Shown here: positions 1-7,367 of the stretch, one piece after another
Numbering within the stretch: position 1 is the first letter of the stretch
Layout of the letters: every line of letters begins with the position of its first letter
From: Planctomycetaceae bacterium
Lineage (GTDB): Bacteria > Planctomycetota > Planctomycetia > Pirellulales > Pirellulaceae
NCBI GenBank assembly: GCA_007694185.1
Contig: RECD01000108.1
Location: forward strand, 1 to 58,759
DNA: 58,759 nt
Reading direction: 5' to 3'
Program-made: the position numbers and the translations under genes
The notes under the pieces: model-generated
Databases searched by the model: none
Told to the model about the DNA's origin: nothing
What the model saw: only the letters and a program-made list of their open reading frames with translations

Positions 1-1892
1 GTCGTGCCAGAGGTACGGACGCTTGGTATTTCGATCAGCGGTCTGGCGTTTATTCGAATGACCCCTCGGAGAAAGGCTTTCTGCAGGGCGGGATGGCGAT
101 GGGCGTCGACATGGACCAGTCGCGGATGTCCACGAACGACGGCCTCGGCCGTCTCCCGGAACTCGGCCTCCCCAGCGCCGTAAGTCCCATGGAAATGGAA
201 ATGGGCGGCATGGAGATGGAAATGGGCGGCATGGGGATGGGCGGCGGTATGGGCATGGGCGGCATGATGAGCGGGATGCCTCCCGGCGGACGCGGTCCGG
301 GGATGGCGGGAGACCGGTTCGAGCCGATCACCGACAACCCGTTCAAACGGGTCGTCGAACATCCGCTCAGCACCTTTTCGGCCGATGTCGACACGGCCAG
401 CTACAGCAAGCTGCGTGACGTGTTGATCCGGGCTCAACAGCCCCCACGTCCCGACGCGGTACGGATCGAGGAGATGATCAATTACTTCGAGTACGGCTAT
501 GAGCCGCCGGCGGCTGATGCTGAGCACCCGCTGGCCGCCCGTATCGACATCGTCTCTTGCCCTTGGAACGAATCGCATCGGCTGGCCCGAGTCGCGATCA
601 AGGGGCGGACGATCGATACGAGCTCCCGCCCGGCATGCAATCTCGTTTTTCTGATCGATACCAGCGGATCGATGAACGCCCCGAACCGCTTGCCGTTGGT
701 GCTGGATGGGATTCGGATGTTGCTGACGACGCTGAGTCCCCATGACCGGGTTGCGATCGTCACCTACGCCGGTTCGGCCGGCCTGGTGCTCGATTCGACC
801 CCGGCTAGCAAGTTGCAGGTGATCCGCGAAGCTTTGGATCGGCTCAGTGCCGGTGGCAGCACCAACGGCGGTGCCGGCATCCGGTTGGCATACCAAACGG
901 CCCGTGATCACCTGATTCCCGGCGGCGCCAATCGTGTGATCCTCTGCACCGACGGCGATTTCAACGTCGGCGTGACGGGGACGGACGAGTTGGTTCGGGT
1001 GGTCGAAGAGGAGGCCCGATCGGGAATCTTCTTGACGGTACTCGGCTTCGGCATGGGCAACCACAACGACGCGATGCTGGAACAGATCAGCGGCCGTGGG
1101 AACGGCAACTACAGCTTCATCGATAGCCAACAGGAAGCCCGTAAGGTGCTGGTCCAACAGGTCGACGGGACGCTGTTCACGATCGCCAAGGATGTCAAGT
1201 TGCAAGTCGAGTTCAACCCGCGGCGGGTCGCCGCCTATCGCCTGATCGGCTACGAGAACCGGGTGTTGGCGAAGGAGGATTTCAACGACGACCGGAAGGA
1301 CGCCGGCGAAGTCGGTGCCGGTCATACCGTCACGGCGTTTTACGAGATCGTGCCGGCCGGGGTGGAATCCTCCAAGTTGCCTCCGGCCGTCGATGAGCTG
1401 AAGTACCAGACGGAACTCGCCCCAGCACCCGGCACGGAGGAAGACGAAACCTTGACCGTCAAGATCCGTTACAAGGCACCGGACGGCGACGTCAGCCGCC
1501 TGGTCGAGTTCCCCGCGGTCGATAGCGACCGGGAATTTGCCGAGGCGGACGATGACATGCGGTTCGCCGCCGCGGTCGCCGGGTTGGGGATGAAGTTGCG
1601 ACGCAGCCCCTATGCCGGAACGTGGACGTTCCGTGACATCACCCGCACCGCCTCGGCCGCGATCGGCGAGGACCGCGATGGCTTGCGGGCCGAGTTCCTC
1701 TACCTGACTTCGCTCGCCAGCCGCTGGTTCGGTCCGGAGCCCGAGTCGACTGAAACGCCCCCCGCAGCTTCGGACGCTTCACCCGCCGTGTCGGATCCGG
1801 CACCCGAGCCGCAAACCCCGGCACCTGAAGCGTCGGACCCGGCACCCGAAACGCCGGCGGACGACCCTGCGGAGCCGGGTTCCGATCGGTGA
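1..1892 (+). CDS. YfbK-type von Willebrand factor A protein, 5'-truncated
   Basis: The reading frame is open from base 3, so the true N-terminus lies outside the window; the first internal ATG is at 93. Numbered from that ATG, a Met/Gly-rich stretch fills residues about 33-70. A conserved YfbK-type N-terminal region follows (FSADVDTASY near 94-103), then a vWA domain whose MIDAS motif is DTSGS at 189-193. The C-terminal region fits the DUF3520/YfbK_C extension, and the tail is a Pro/Glu/Asp-rich repeat (PAPE, SDPAPE). vWA domains bind partners through a metal ion, and YfbK-type proteins are usually exported or membrane-attached, but the signal region is not visible here. The exact role is unknown. 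An intrinsic terminator follows. The fold call is secure. Confidence 0.88.
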   Translation, partial: RARGTDAWYFDQRSGVYSNDPSEKGFLQGGMAMGVDMDQSRMSTNDGLGRLPELGLPSAVSPMEMEMGGMEMEMGGMGMGGGMGMGGMMSGMPPGGRGPGMAGDRFEPITDNPFKRVVEHPLSTFSADVDTASYSKLRDVLIRAQQPPRPDAVRIEEMINYFEYGYEPPAADAEHPLAARIDIVSCPWNESHRLARVAIKGRTIDTSSRPACNLVFLIDTSGSMNAPNRLPLVLDGIRMLLTTLSPHDRVAIVTYAGSAGLVLDSTPASKLQVIREALDRLSAGGSTNGGAGIRLAYQTARDHLIPGGANRVILCTDGDFNVGVTGTDELVRVVEEEARSGIFLTVLGFGMGNHNDAMLEQISGRGNGNYSFIDSQQEARKVLVQQVDGTLFTIAKDVKLQVEFNPRRVAAYRLIGYENRVLAKEDFNDDRKDAGEVGAGHTVTAFYEIVPAGVESSKLPPAVDELKYQTELAPAPGTEEDETLTVKIRYKAPDGDVSRLVEFPAVDSDREFAEADDDMRFAAAVAGLGMKLRRSPYAGTWTFRDITRTASAAIGEDRDGLRAEFLYLTSLASRWFGPEPESTETPPAASDASPAVSDPAPEPQTPAPEASDPAPETPADDPAEPGSDR

Positions 1893-1920
1893 CCGCGAGG
1901 GCAACCCGATTTCGAAAGAC

Positions 1921-1960
1921 AACGGCTCGTGGACTCGCCAGGGTTCACGAGCCGTTTTTT
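1921..1960 (+). terminator. Intrinsic terminator of the vWA gene
   Basis: A perfect 11-bp stem (aacggctcgtg at 1921-1931 paired with cacgagccgtt at 1946-1956) with a 14-nt loop runs into six T residues at 1955-1960. It starts 29 nt after the stop codon and points in the direction of the vWA gene. There is no T-run on the opposite strand, so it should not stop the converging lactonase transcript. Confidence 0.85.
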
Positions 1961-1993
1961 GTTTGGGCCGTTTTTCGTTTGGGCGGCTGTCCG

Positions 1994-3253
1994 TCAGCGC
2001 CCTGCGTCCGCTGCCAGGATCCGGATGCACGACGGCGACTTGGTCGCCAGCGGTTCGCCGGCCGGCGTCAGCTTGCCGGTGGCCGGATCGATGGCGAACG
2101 TCGCCAAGTTGTTGCCAGGCATGTTCGCGCAGAGCAGCCAGCGACCGTCGGGCGTGATCGCGAGGTTTTGGGGACCTTGACCGAGCGACGCGCGGATCTC
2201 GATCAGCGTCAAGTCGCCCCCTTCGCCGATCGCGTAGGCCACCACGCTGTCATGCCCTCGGTTGGTCCCGTAAAGAAATCGCCCATCGGGGGTGATTTTC
2301 AAATCAGCGCAGTGGCTGGTCCCGATGAAATCGTCCGGCAGCGTCGAGATCGTCCGGCCCTCGATCAGGAAGCCCGAATCCGGCAGGTAGCGGAAGTGGG
2401 TGACGGAGTTCAGCAGCTCGTTGATCACGTAGACATTCCGTCCGTCGGGCGCGAACGTCAGGTGCCGCGGACCGGCCCCGGGGGGCGTCCGCACGAAGGG
2501 CTGGGGGGCAGGCGAGATCGTGCCGGTCGCGGGATCGAGCTGATATGCCAAGATGCGGTCGATCCCCAAGTCGGCCGAATAAGCGAACCGGTTGTCGGGG
2601 CTGATGGTGAAGCAGTGGGCATGAGGAGCGACTTGGCGATCCGGGTTGACGCTCGACCCCGAATGCTGAACGAACGACGCGATCGGACCGAGCGAGCCGT
2701 CTTCCCGAATCGGAAAGCTGGCGACGCTGCCGGTCAGGTAATTGGCTACCAAAGCCTGCTTGCCGGTGGCGTCGACGTCGACGTAGCAGGCGGCGGTACC
2801 GCGAGTCGATTGGCGGTTCAGCCTGGTCAACGTCCCGCCGTCGGCGCTGACTTTCCACGCGGTCAGGAACTCGTCCTCGGTCCCCCCGAAACTGCCTGGA
2901 GCTTCGATCGAATAAAGAAAGCGACCGTCGGGCGAAAAGGCGAAGAAGAATGGGTGTTCGATCGCGACCCCGTCTCGCAGTGGGGTCAGTTCGCCGGAGT
3001 TGGCGTCCAGCCGAAACGAACGGATCGCCCCCTCGTCGCCGGCGGCGAATGCCGAAACGAATAGCTGCCAATGGGTCGGTTCGGCCGAGCCGGCACGAGA
3101 GCTGTCGGATTGGGGGCTGTCGGATTGGGCATGCGTCATGGGCGTGGGGACCAGCAGGGGGAAGGCGAACAACCAGACGGCGGTCGAGAACAAGTTTCGA
3201 CGGCCGGTTGGCAACGCGGTTAGTCGGCGGGGACGAAAGACGGTAAGGGGCAT
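1994..3253 (-). CDS. Lactonase-family seven-bladed beta-propeller (6-phosphogluconolactonase-like), exported
   Basis: This 419-aa protein has an N-terminal hydrophobic signal (about residues 20-43, ending near THAQS). Propeller-type repeats follow, with recurrent phrases such as FSPDGRFLYS, ISPDNRFAYSADLG, FAPDGRNVYVINE, ITPDGRFLYGTNRG and ITPDGRWLLCANM. That spacing, and the GAGPRHLTFAPDGR motif, are typical of the YbhE/Pgl lactonase family (Pfam Lactonase). Cytosolic family members hydrolyse 6-phosphogluconolactone. The signal peptide argues for a periplasmic role here, perhaps on another lactone, so the substrate is uncertain. The gene is convergent with the vWA gene and divergent from the photolyase gene, with about 170 bp between the two starts. 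Confidence 0.87.
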   Translation of the reverse strand: MPLTVFRPRRLTALPTGRRNLFSTAVWLFAFPLLVPTPMTHAQSDSPQSDSSRAGSAEPTHWQLFVSAFAAGDEGAIRSFRLDANSGELTPLRDGVAIEHPFFFAFSPDGRFLYSIEAPGSFGGTEDEFLTAWKVSADGGTLTRLNRQSTRGTAACYVDVDATGKQALVANYLTGSVASFPIREDGSLGPIASFVQHSGSSVNPDRQVAPHAHCFTISPDNRFAYSADLGIDRILAYQLDPATGTISPAPQPFVRTPPGAGPRHLTFAPDGRNVYVINELLNSVTHFRYLPDSGFLIEGRTISTLPDDFIGTSHCADLKITPDGRFLYGTNRGHDSVVAYAIGEGGDLTLIEIRASLGQGPQNLAITPDGRWLLCANMPGNNLATFAIDPATGKLTPAGEPLATKSPSCIRILAADAGR

Positions 3254-3426
3254 CGGTGGGGAAACTCCGGGTGGTCAGCGAATCGGTTCGATCCGGTATC
3301 TTAGCCCGACCGACCGGAGTTCGCGTGACTCCCAACGCCCGCGACGGGTTTACCGGCGAGCCGAGCCGCATCCGTTCCGCCGGTTTCCCTTTCTCGAATC
3401 GATCGTCTCCAGCAAGGCGAGTTTTC

Positions 3427-4944
3427 ATGCCGATCCCAGCTATCCGCTTGACCGACGCCAACGAAGCACCGATTCGGGGCGAGGGCGAATACGTCTTGTA
3501 CTGGATGATCGCGCACCGTCGGTTGAGTTGGAATTTCGCCTTGGATCATGCGATCGATGAGGCGAAACGACTCGGCAAACCGCTGCTGATCTTCGAGCCG
3601 TTGCGGGTGCGATACGAATGGGCCAGCGATCGCCTGCACCGCTTCATCATCGAAGGGATGCGCGATCATGCGGCGGCACTGCGTGACCACCCGGTCGGCT
3701 ACTATCCCTATGTCGAGCCGCACGCCGGGGCGGCAGCATCCTCCGGCGGCCTGCTGGCGACGCTGGCCAGACGGGCCTGTTTGGTGATCAGTGACGAGTA
3801 TCCCTGTTTCTTCCTGCCGCGGTTGATCGACGCGGTCCGGGATCGCGTGCCCGTCCGGCTGAGGCTCGTCGACAGCAGCACGGTGATGCCGTTGCGGTTG
3901 GCCGACCGGACGTTCACCGTCGCCCACAGCTACCGGCGGTGGATGCAAAAACAGATTCTCGACGTGTTGCCGGACTTCCCCCGTCCGCGTCCTTTGGCCG
4001 GTGGCCGATTGCCTCCTTTCCCCGGCGTCGAGGCCAAAATCCTTCGGCGCTGGCCGGCTGCCGACCTCGATCGGTTGCTCTCCCCCGGCGGACTCGACTC
4101 GATCCCAATCGATCACGCGGTCGGACCCTGTCCAGAAACCGTGGGCGGCGATGGCGAGGCGGTGCGGCGGTTACGGGGCTTTCTGAAAACGGGATTGGCC
4201 GCCTACGGCGACGACCGGAATCATCCCGACCGTCGGGCCACCAGCGGGCTGAGTCCCTACCTGCATTTCGGCCATTTGTCGCCACACCAGATCGTCAGCG
4301 AACTGCTCGATCGAGAAGGCTGGACGCCCGATCGGGCGGCTCCGGCCAACGGCAAGAATCATGGATTCTGGAACACCAGCGAAACGGCCGAAGCGTTCCT
4401 CGACCAACTGCTCACCTGGCGAGAATTGGGATTCAACCTCAGCCACCGCCAACCCGACGATTATGACCGCTACGAATCGTTGCCCGATTGGGCACTCAAG
4501 ACGCTCGACCAACATCGGCGTGACCCACGGCCCACGATTTACGATCTGGACCAATTCGAGCGGGCGGAAACCCACGACGAGATCTGGAACGCGGCCCAGC
4601 GGGAACTGGTCAGCACGGGCGCGATGCACAATTACCTGCGGATGCTCTGGGGCAAGCTGATCCTGCACTGGTCTGCGACGCCGGAGGAGGCGTTGCGGGT
4701 GATGGTCGAGCTAAACAACAAATACGCCTTAGACGGACGCGACCCGAATTCGTACAGCGGCATCTTTTGGACGCTCGGCCGCTATGACCGCCCGTGGGGG
4801 CCGACGCGGCCGGTGTTCGGCAACGTCCGCTACATGACCAGCGACAGCACCCGGAGGAAATTGAAGTTGAAGGGCTACCTCGCCAAGTTCGCCGGTCCGG
4901 GGACACCGGAAAAGTCGGCCGCTGAACGCAAGCTCTTCGATTGA
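3427..4944 (+). CDS. phr: Class II deoxyribodipyrimidine photolyase
   Basis: The enzyme uses light and FADH- to split cyclobutane pyrimidine dimers in DNA. The C-terminal half has the class II signature blocks: GLSPYLHFGHLSPHQI, FLDQLLTWRELGFN, WNAAQRELVSTGAMHNYLRM, then LNNKYALDGRDPNSYSG and FWTLGRYDRPWGP. The N-terminal part (VLYWMIAHRRLSWNFAL onward) fits the Rossmann-like photolyase domain. The ATG at 3427 was chosen over an upstream start at 3256: it gives 505 aa, close to the usual 450-500, begins just before the conserved domain, and has an AAGGCGAG Shine-Dalgarno-like sequence about 6 nt upstream. The upstream 57 codons look like non-conserved leader. The gene stands alone, divergent from the lactonase and convergent with the kinase. 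Confidence 0.95.
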   Translation: MPIPAIRLTDANEAPIRGEGEYVLYWMIAHRRLSWNFALDHAIDEAKRLGKPLLIFEPLRVRYEWASDRLHRFIIEGMRDHAAALRDHPVGYYPYVEPHAGAAASSGGLLATLARRACLVISDEYPCFFLPRLIDAVRDRVPVRLRLVDSSTVMPLRLADRTFTVAHSYRRWMQKQILDVLPDFPRPRPLAGGRLPPFPGVEAKILRRWPAADLDRLLSPGGLDSIPIDHAVGPCPETVGGDGEAVRRLRGFLKTGLAAYGDDRNHPDRRATSGLSPYLHFGHLSPHQIVSELLDREGWTPDRAAPANGKNHGFWNTSETAEAFLDQLLTWRELGFNLSHRQPDDYDRYESLPDWALKTLDQHRRDPRPTIYDLDQFERAETHDEIWNAAQRELVSTGAMHNYLRMLWGKLILHWSATPEEALRVMVELNNKYALDGRDPNSYSGIFWTLGRYDRPWGPTRPVFGNVRYMTSDSTRRKLKLKGYLAKFAGPGTPEKSAAERKLFD

Positions 4945-4970
4945 CCGGGCAGCGGGCCGATGGTCGGCCG

Positions 4971-5864
4971 TCAGGCGGCGTCTCGGCGGCGTGAGGAACC
5001 CTTGCGACCGGTCGTGGTCGGCCGTTTGGGCTTGGCGAGTTCACGCAGCGGGTTGCGAATCTTTGCCATCGCGTTCTTCAGCGCGACCGCATCCCGGAAT
5101 CGCTTGGTGGGGTTCGGGTCGATCGACTTGCGGATCAGATCCAGGAAGTCGACATGCAGCGACCTGCGCATCCGGGTCAATCCCGGCAGCGGCGATGCGA
5201 ACGGATAGCTCGGCAATTCGCCGGAGAAAAGCCGGTACAGCACCAAGCCGAGGCTAAACACATCGCTGCGGAAAGACGGCTTGCCCATCGCCTGTTCGGG
5301 AGCCATGTAGCCCAACGTGCCGCTGGCCGACAAATCGACCCGGCCCCGATGGATCCGGGCCAGGCCGAAATCGGTCAGCCTCAATTGGTTGTCTCGGAAC
5401 AGGACAAAATTGTCCGGTTTGATGTCGCGGTGCAGCACCTTGTTGCCGTGGGCGAAGGCGACGGCCTCGATCATTTGGGTCGCGAAATCGAAGGCATTCT
5501 GACGAGCGATCCGGCGTTGGAGTCGCGAATCGAGCGACTCGAGCCCCAATGGGAAAACCATCACGAAGCGGCCATCGATGAACCTCGCGTCCTTCAGTTG
5601 CAGGATGTTCGGGTGATCGAGTTTCGCCATGATGCGAACCTCCCGCTGCAGGTCCTCCAGCGACGCGACGTCCGACACGTACTTTTCTTCCGGCACCTTG
5701 AGGGCAACCTGGCGGTTCTCGATTTGGTCCAACGCCGCATAGACGGTCGAAAAACCGCCATGCCCCAGACGTCTGATCAGCCGGTATTTGTCGAGGCGGC
5801 TACCGATTCGAAACGATCGCACCACGTCCCCATCGCCACAAAAAAGCTTGAGTGAAACCGTCAT
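4971..5864 (-). CDS. Serine/threonine protein kinase (Hanks type), soluble
   Basis: This 297-aa protein is little more than a kinase domain. The Gly-rich loop GHGGFS is at 34-39, the ATP-anchoring Lys is K56 in VALKVP, the alpha-C Glu is probably E75, the catalytic loop HRDIKPDN starts at 145, DFG is at 165-167, and APE at 188-190. All catalytic residues are present, so it should be active. No membrane segment or sensory domain follows; the last about 30 residues are basic (KPKRPTTTGRKGSSRRR), perhaps for nucleic-acid or membrane contact. Small single-domain kinases like this are common in planctomycetes. Substrate unknown. The 3' end converges on the photolyase gene with only 26 bp between. 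Confidence 0.93.
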   Translation of the reverse strand: MTVSLKLFCGDGDVVRSFRIGSRLDKYRLIRRLGHGGFSTVYAALDQIENRQVALKVPEEKYVSDVASLEDLQREVRIMAKLDHPNILQLKDARFIDGRFVMVFPLGLESLDSRLQRRIARQNAFDFATQMIEAVAFAHGNKVLHRDIKPDNFVLFRDNQLRLTDFGLARIHRGRVDLSASGTLGYMAPEQAMGKPSFRSDVFSLGLVLYRLFSGELPSYPFASPLPGLTRMRRSLHVDFLDLIRKSIDPNPTKRFRDAVALKNAMAKIRNPLRELAKPKRPTTTGRKGSSRRRDAA

Positions 5865-6534
5865 CCCGAGATCCGTCCCGTTGTCTTGCCGCCATCATCT
5901 CGGCCCTTCAGACCCGATCTTCGGGTCACGCCGATCAAGTCATTCAATCGACACAAGTGCCGCCATGGCAACAACCTTTTTTGCGGCCCGCGGTCCTGTC
6001 GGCAGGTCCGCGTCTCCGCCGTGGCGAAGGCGGTGCCAAAACCGGGCTTCGCCACCTGCCCCCTGTTCGTCCCTCGGTCAACCCCTAGACTCCGTATCCT
6101 GTGGGCTTCGTCGGTTGCGGAACCATCTCCCCGCCTGGATCCGCAGTTGCCCAGCCGGTTTCGGTCGCCGCCACACCGCCGAATTGCCGGTGGCGCGGAC
6201 GCCGAGCCAAGGATTTGCAACCTTCCGAAGGGTCGGTCGCGGTAATATCGGTGATACTCTCGCTGATTCGCTGTCCGTTCCCAGGTCAGCCACGGGGAAG
6301 CGGCGGTCTCGGAACCGGACTGCCCAGGTGAGCCTTTCAGCGGGTGATTTTCCCCGCGTCTGCTTCTCGCTGGGATTCCGCACGGAATGGCGGGCGACCG
6401 CCGTGAAGATTAACCAATGAGCGGCAAAAAAGTGTCCGGACACTTTTTTACCGCACGATCCTAACCGGTATGGAGCGGTTTCCGAAGTGAAAATCGCCAA
6501 CAATTTCTCAGATTTCGAAAGCGAGCCCAACCGC
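5865..6534. other. Long intergenic region between kinase and rph
   Basis: About 670 bp with no convincing gene; open frames here have no recognisable motif and composition gives no preference. It must hold the kinase promoter (reading left) and the rph promoter (reading right). The one clear structure is the palindromic repeat at 6415-6466, described separately. No tRNA, SRP RNA or riboswitch could be recognised by eye. Confidence 0.5.
6415..6466. repeat. Palindromic intergenic repeat, intact copy
   Basis: The 34-nt core at 6421-6454 is an inverted repeat: left arm gcggcaaaaaagtgtcc is the reverse complement of right arm ggacacttttttaccgc except for one C/T mismatch. Flanks caatgagcgg (left, overlapping the arm) and gatcctaacc (right) are shared with a second copy at 35921-35958. 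An A-run, stem and T-run arrangement means the palindrome could also terminate transcription in both directions. It lies 68 bp upstream of rph. REP- or MITE-like origin is inferred from the repeat structure. Confidence 0.8.
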
Positions 6535-7278
6535 ATGCGTCCCACCGATCAACTCCGTCCGATCGAGATCACCCGCCACTACTTGTCGGGGTCTCCAGGA
6601 AGCGTTTTGTACCGCTGTGGCGAGACCGTGGTGCTCTGCACGGCATCGGTCCAGGAAGGGGTGCCACCCTGGATGGCAGGTCGGGGAAAGGGCTGGGTCA
6701 CTGCGGAGTACAACATGTTGCCGAACAGCACTGCGCCCCGAAAACCGCGGGAACGTCAGGGAAAAGTGGACGGCCGGACGACCGAAATCCAGCGGCTGAT
6801 CGGGCGGAGCATGCGGGCCGTGATCGATCTGGAGGCGTTGGGCGAACGGAGTGTCACGGTCGATTGTGACGTGTTGCAAGCGGACGGGGGCACGCGAACG
6901 GCAGCGATCACGGGGGGCTTCATCGCCCTGGTCGATGCGATTTCCGCCGTCATGCCCGGGCGAGTCTGGGCGACAGCCGGCGCGCAAGGACACGGCGAAT
7001 CCGGCGGCGGGCCGATCCGAGACAGCGTCGCGGCGGTCAGCGTCGGGGTCGTGGATGGGATAAGCTACTTAGACCTCGACTACGCGTTGGACCATCGCGC
7101 CGAAGTCGACATGAACGTCGTCATGACCGGTGGCGGCCGATTCGTGGAGATCCAAGGCTGCGGCGAGGAGGCCACCTTCGATCAGGAACAACTGCACGCT
7201 TTGCTCGGATTAGCCGGCCAGGGAATCCGGGCGTTGACCGAACGACAATGCGGCGCGTTGGCGTCCGCACCGAACTGA
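6535..7278 (+). CDS. rph: Ribonuclease PH
   Basis: RNase PH is a phosphate-dependent 3'-5' exoribonuclease that trims the 3' ends of tRNA precursors and works as a hexameric ring. Diagnostic stretches are RPTDQLRPIEITRHYL at the start, GSVLYRCGETVVLCTASVQ, GRGKGWVTAEYNMLP, and the phosphate-binding CDVLQADGGTRTAAITG, then YLDLDYALDHRAEVDMNVV. The start at 6535 gives 247 aa, near the usual about 240, and fits the conserved MRP..QLRP opening. An in-frame ATG at 6487 would add 16 non-conserved residues. It sits just after a palindromic repeat. The following SulP gene starts 90 nt downstream. Confidence 0.96.
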   Translation: MRPTDQLRPIEITRHYLSGSPGSVLYRCGETVVLCTASVQEGVPPWMAGRGKGWVTAEYNMLPNSTAPRKPRERQGKVDGRTTEIQRLIGRSMRAVIDLEALGERSVTVDCDVLQADGGTRTAAITGGFIALVDAISAVMPGRVWATAGAQGHGESGGGPIRDSVAAVSVGVVDGISYLDLDYALDHRAEVDMNVVMTGGGRFVEIQGCGEEATFDQEQLHALLGLAGQGIRALTERQCGALASAPN

Positions 7279-7367
7279 GCCGCCGAACCGGCCTGCTAAG
7301 CGGTCACGAACGGCTGGTTAAAAACAGCCCCGCCTTCGTTCTTTTCTCTTCATTTCATGGCGAATCG

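Noticed and set aside
5865-6414. Possible structured RNA or extra gene upstream of rph
   Set aside because: No recognisable SRP, tmRNA, RNase P or riboswitch core; open frames lack motifs.
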